From RGIG1828 sp045541875 (GTDB taxonomy: Bacteria; Bacillota; Clostridia; UMGS1810), in assembly GCA_045541875.1 (NCBI GenBank), contig JAZQJX010000047.1, positions 1-8,165 on the forward strand: a stretch of DNA of 8,165 bases, in the 5' to 3' direction. Shown piece after piece: positions 7,056-8,165 of this stretch. Position numbers and translations under genes: made by a program. The notes below the pieces were generated by a model. It did not search any database. It was given only the letters and a program-made list of their open reading frames with translations, and was not told the origin of the DNA. Within the stretch, counting starts at the first letter, position 1. Each line of letters begins with the position of its first letter.

Positions 7056-7067
7056 CATAATCGTATT

Positions 7068-7994
7068 TTACTCTATCTCAGGTAATTTTTTTATTGCATT
7101 TGTAAGTGCGGAAAGTTTCTGCGCCTTTTTTATTTCTTTGGCTATTTTTTTCTCACATGGGTAGTTTAAAATGCTGTACAGCCATATTTCCTTAAGGCGG
7201 TTAAGAGTGTACCAGTCAGATCCCAAAACTTTTACATAATCATCAATCAGCATATGAGAAAACTCTTCAAGTTCCGATGTTGAAAGTTTTTTCCCGCCTT
7301 TTATCTCTCTGAATATGGCAGGATTTGCAATTGCACCTCTGCCAATCATCACACTGTCAAGGTCAGGAAATTTATGGTGTATGTCCTCATAGTCTGAAAA
7401 TGAAAAAATGTCACCGTTGTAGCAAAGCGGTTTACTGTATGAAGAATATATTTTTTTAAAGGTTTCAATATCCGGACATCCTTTATAAAAATCTTTCCTG
7501 AGTCTCGGGTGTACAATCAAGAGAGAAAGAGGATGTTTTTTCATAATTTTAGTCAGAGATTCAGACTCACCGGCACTATCAAATCCTATTCTTTTTTTTA
7601 TGCTTATGTTAAGATTTGATTTTGAGAAAATCTCACCAAGGAAAGAATCAAGTTCGTCAGGATACTTTAAAAATGCTGCTCCCCTGCCTTTTTTGCAAAC
7701 AGTCCCTGAGGGACATCCGAGATTTATGTTCACACTGTCATATCCTAAAGGGATTATTTTTTCTTCAAATTTCAAAAATGAGTCTGCACGGTTGGTGAGT
7801 ACCTGTACTTTAAGATTGACATTTTCATTGTTTTCCGGCAAAATATCCCTGAGACATTTCATGCTGATTCTTTCATTGTCGCTTGGGGTTATGAATGGGG
7901 CAAAATATGCATCACATCCGCCAAAAAGTTTTTGGTGCACTCTTCTGTAGACATATGTGCCTATTCCCTCTAATGGTGCAAAATATAAGTTCAT
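7068..7994 (-). CDS. dus: tRNA-dihydrouridine synthase (Dus family)
   Basis: Flavoenzyme that reduces uridine to dihydrouridine in tRNA loops using FMN and NADPH; cytoplasmic. The 308 residues show the Dus order of motifs: APLEGIG at 6-12 (usual APMEGVT), NINLGCPSGTVCKKGRGAAF at 89-108 with the catalytic cysteine C94, SIKKRIGFD at 131-139 with a conserved lysine, VHPR at 161-164 (usual HGR), CYNGDIFS at 191-198, and MIGRGAIANP at 216-225, the phosphate-binding end of the TIM barrel. A C-terminal helical tRNA-binding domain follows from about 240. The target position in tRNA and the subfamily cannot be assigned from sequence alone. The ATG at 7994 has AGGAG at good spacing and starts at the conserved N-terminal strand. 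It is a separate unit from atp, ending in its own terminator. Confidence 0.95.
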   Translation of the reverse strand: MNLYFAPLEGIGTYVYRRVHQKLFGGCDAYFAPFITPSDNERISMKCLRDILPENNENVNLKVQVLTNRADSFLKFEEKIIPLGYDSVNINLGCPSGTVCKKGRGAAFLKYPDELDSFLGEIFSKSNLNISIKKRIGFDSAGESESLTKIMKKHPLSLLIVHPRLRKDFYKGCPDIETFKKIYSSYSKPLCYNGDIFSFSDYEDIHHKFPDLDSVMIGRGAIANPAIFREIKGGKKLSTSELEEFSHMLIDDYVKVLGSDWYTLNRLKEIWLYSILNYPCEKKIAKEIKKAQKLSALTNAIKKLPEIE

Positions 7995-8011
7995 TTTTTT
8001 CTCCTGTGTTA

Positions 8012-8049
8012 TTTTACTGTATAGGAAACTTCGTTTCTATACAGTAAAA
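8012..8049. repeat. Perfect 13-bp inverted repeat in the dus leader
   Basis: The arms TTTTACTGTATAG (8012-8024) and CTATACAGTAAAA (8037-8049) are exact reverse complements around a 12-base centre that can add about four more pairs (AAAC with GTTT) with one bulged G. No T-run follows on either strand, so it is not an ordinary terminator. It lies just upstream of the dus ribosome site and directly at the start predicted from the -10 box at 8055-8060. It could be a 5' mRNA stem-loop, a repressor operator, or part of a repeated intergenic element. Confidence 0.8.
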
Positions 8050-8054
8050 AATTT

Positions 8055-8060
8055 ATTATA
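8055..8060 (-). promoter_or_regulatory. Candidate -10 box for dus
   Basis: A perfect TATAAT is present on the minus strand between the first two palindromes, about 60 bases before the dus start. At a 17-base spacing the -35 position reads TTTCAA, a poor match, and there is no TG extension, so it would be weak or need an activator. Transcription would begin near 8048, at the outer edge of the 8012-8049 hairpin. Confidence 0.4.
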
Positions 8061-8065
8061 TTGCC

Positions 8066-8109
8066 GTGCAAATTTTTTTGAAAAGCAAATTTGCTTTTCA
8101 AAAATGCAC
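8066..8109. repeat. Long perfect palindrome with an outer stem
   Basis: Positions 8075-8104 form a perfect 30-base palindrome centred on AAA/TTT between 8089 and 8090. Outer arms GTGCA (8066-8070) and TGCAC (8105-8109) add 5 bp beyond a one-sided four-base bulge (8071-8074). As RNA it would be a nearly closed hairpin, and as DNA it could form a cruciform. Neither side has the T-run of a terminator. A copy of GAAAAGC at 8119-8125 repeats the left arm and could compete for the right arm. Confidence 0.8.
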
Positions 8110-8134
8110 ATGGCTTAAGAAAAGCGATAATGCT

Positions 8135-8160
8135 CCGCACTCCCGCCGCAGGCGGTGCGG
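8135..8160. repeat. GC-rich hairpin at the window edge
   Basis: CCGCAC (8135-8140) pairs with GTGCGG (8155-8160), and CGCC (8144-8147) with GGCG (8151-8154), leaving the bulge TCC and the three-base loop GCA. This 26-base block is almost entirely G and C in otherwise AT-rich DNA. No T-run follows in the visible sequence. It may continue past the window, so its true extent is unknown. Confidence 0.65.
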
Positions 8161-8165
8161 CGAAG

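Noticed and set aside
7600..7950. A 116-codon plus-strand frame opposite dus
   Set aside because: Antisense shadow of a conserved enzyme with clear motifs in the other strand; no supporting start signal.
1..8165. CRISPR arrays, tRNA or rRNA genes, transposases, phage or defence genes
   Set aside because: None seen on either strand; all coding space is taken by dus and the atp genes.

Overview
The window is a low-GC stretch of what looks like a fermentative anaerobic Firmicute, probably class Clostridia. The base composition, strong AGGAGG-type ribosome sites, AT-rich sigma-A-like promoters and the sequence character of the ATP synthase subunits all point that way. No marker here fixes genus or species. 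Every gene I can support lies on the minus strand, so the window reads from its right end to its left end.

Right end (7995-8165): a 170-base leader and intergenic region with three consecutive palindromes (8012-8049, 8066-8109, 8135-8160) and a possible -10 box for the first gene. Next (7068-7994) is a tRNA-dihydrouridine synthase (Dus family), closed by a clear intrinsic terminator (6994-7055). A strong extended -10 promoter (6898-6926) follows and opens the second unit.

Centre and left (178-6826): a complete F1Fo ATP synthase operon in the canonical order atpI-atpB-atpE-atpF-atpH-atpA-atpG-atpD-atpC. The genes are tightly packed, with several start/stop overlaps. AtpI probably helps assemble the c-ring. 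Subunits a (AtpB), c (AtpE) and b (AtpF) form the membrane motor and stator. Delta (AtpH) links b to the alpha3beta3 head (AtpA, AtpD). Gamma (AtpG) and epsilon (AtpC) form the central stalk. The last 177 bases hold a hairpin that may be a weak operon terminator, and no convincing gene.

No exotic or unknown system is visible; this is a housekeeping region. Two features of the enzyme are biologically notable. Subunit c carries a complete Na+-type ligand set with two carboxylates (E31 and E64), as described for Fusobacterium nucleatum. Subunit epsilon is only 86 residues long and ends where its N-terminal beta-sandwich should end, so it lacks the C-terminal helices that inhibit ATP hydrolysis. 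Together they suggest, by inference, a Na+-coupled enzyme without epsilon-type inhibition, able to run as an ATP-driven Na+ pump in a fermenting cell. The palindrome cluster before dus is the least explained DNA in the window.
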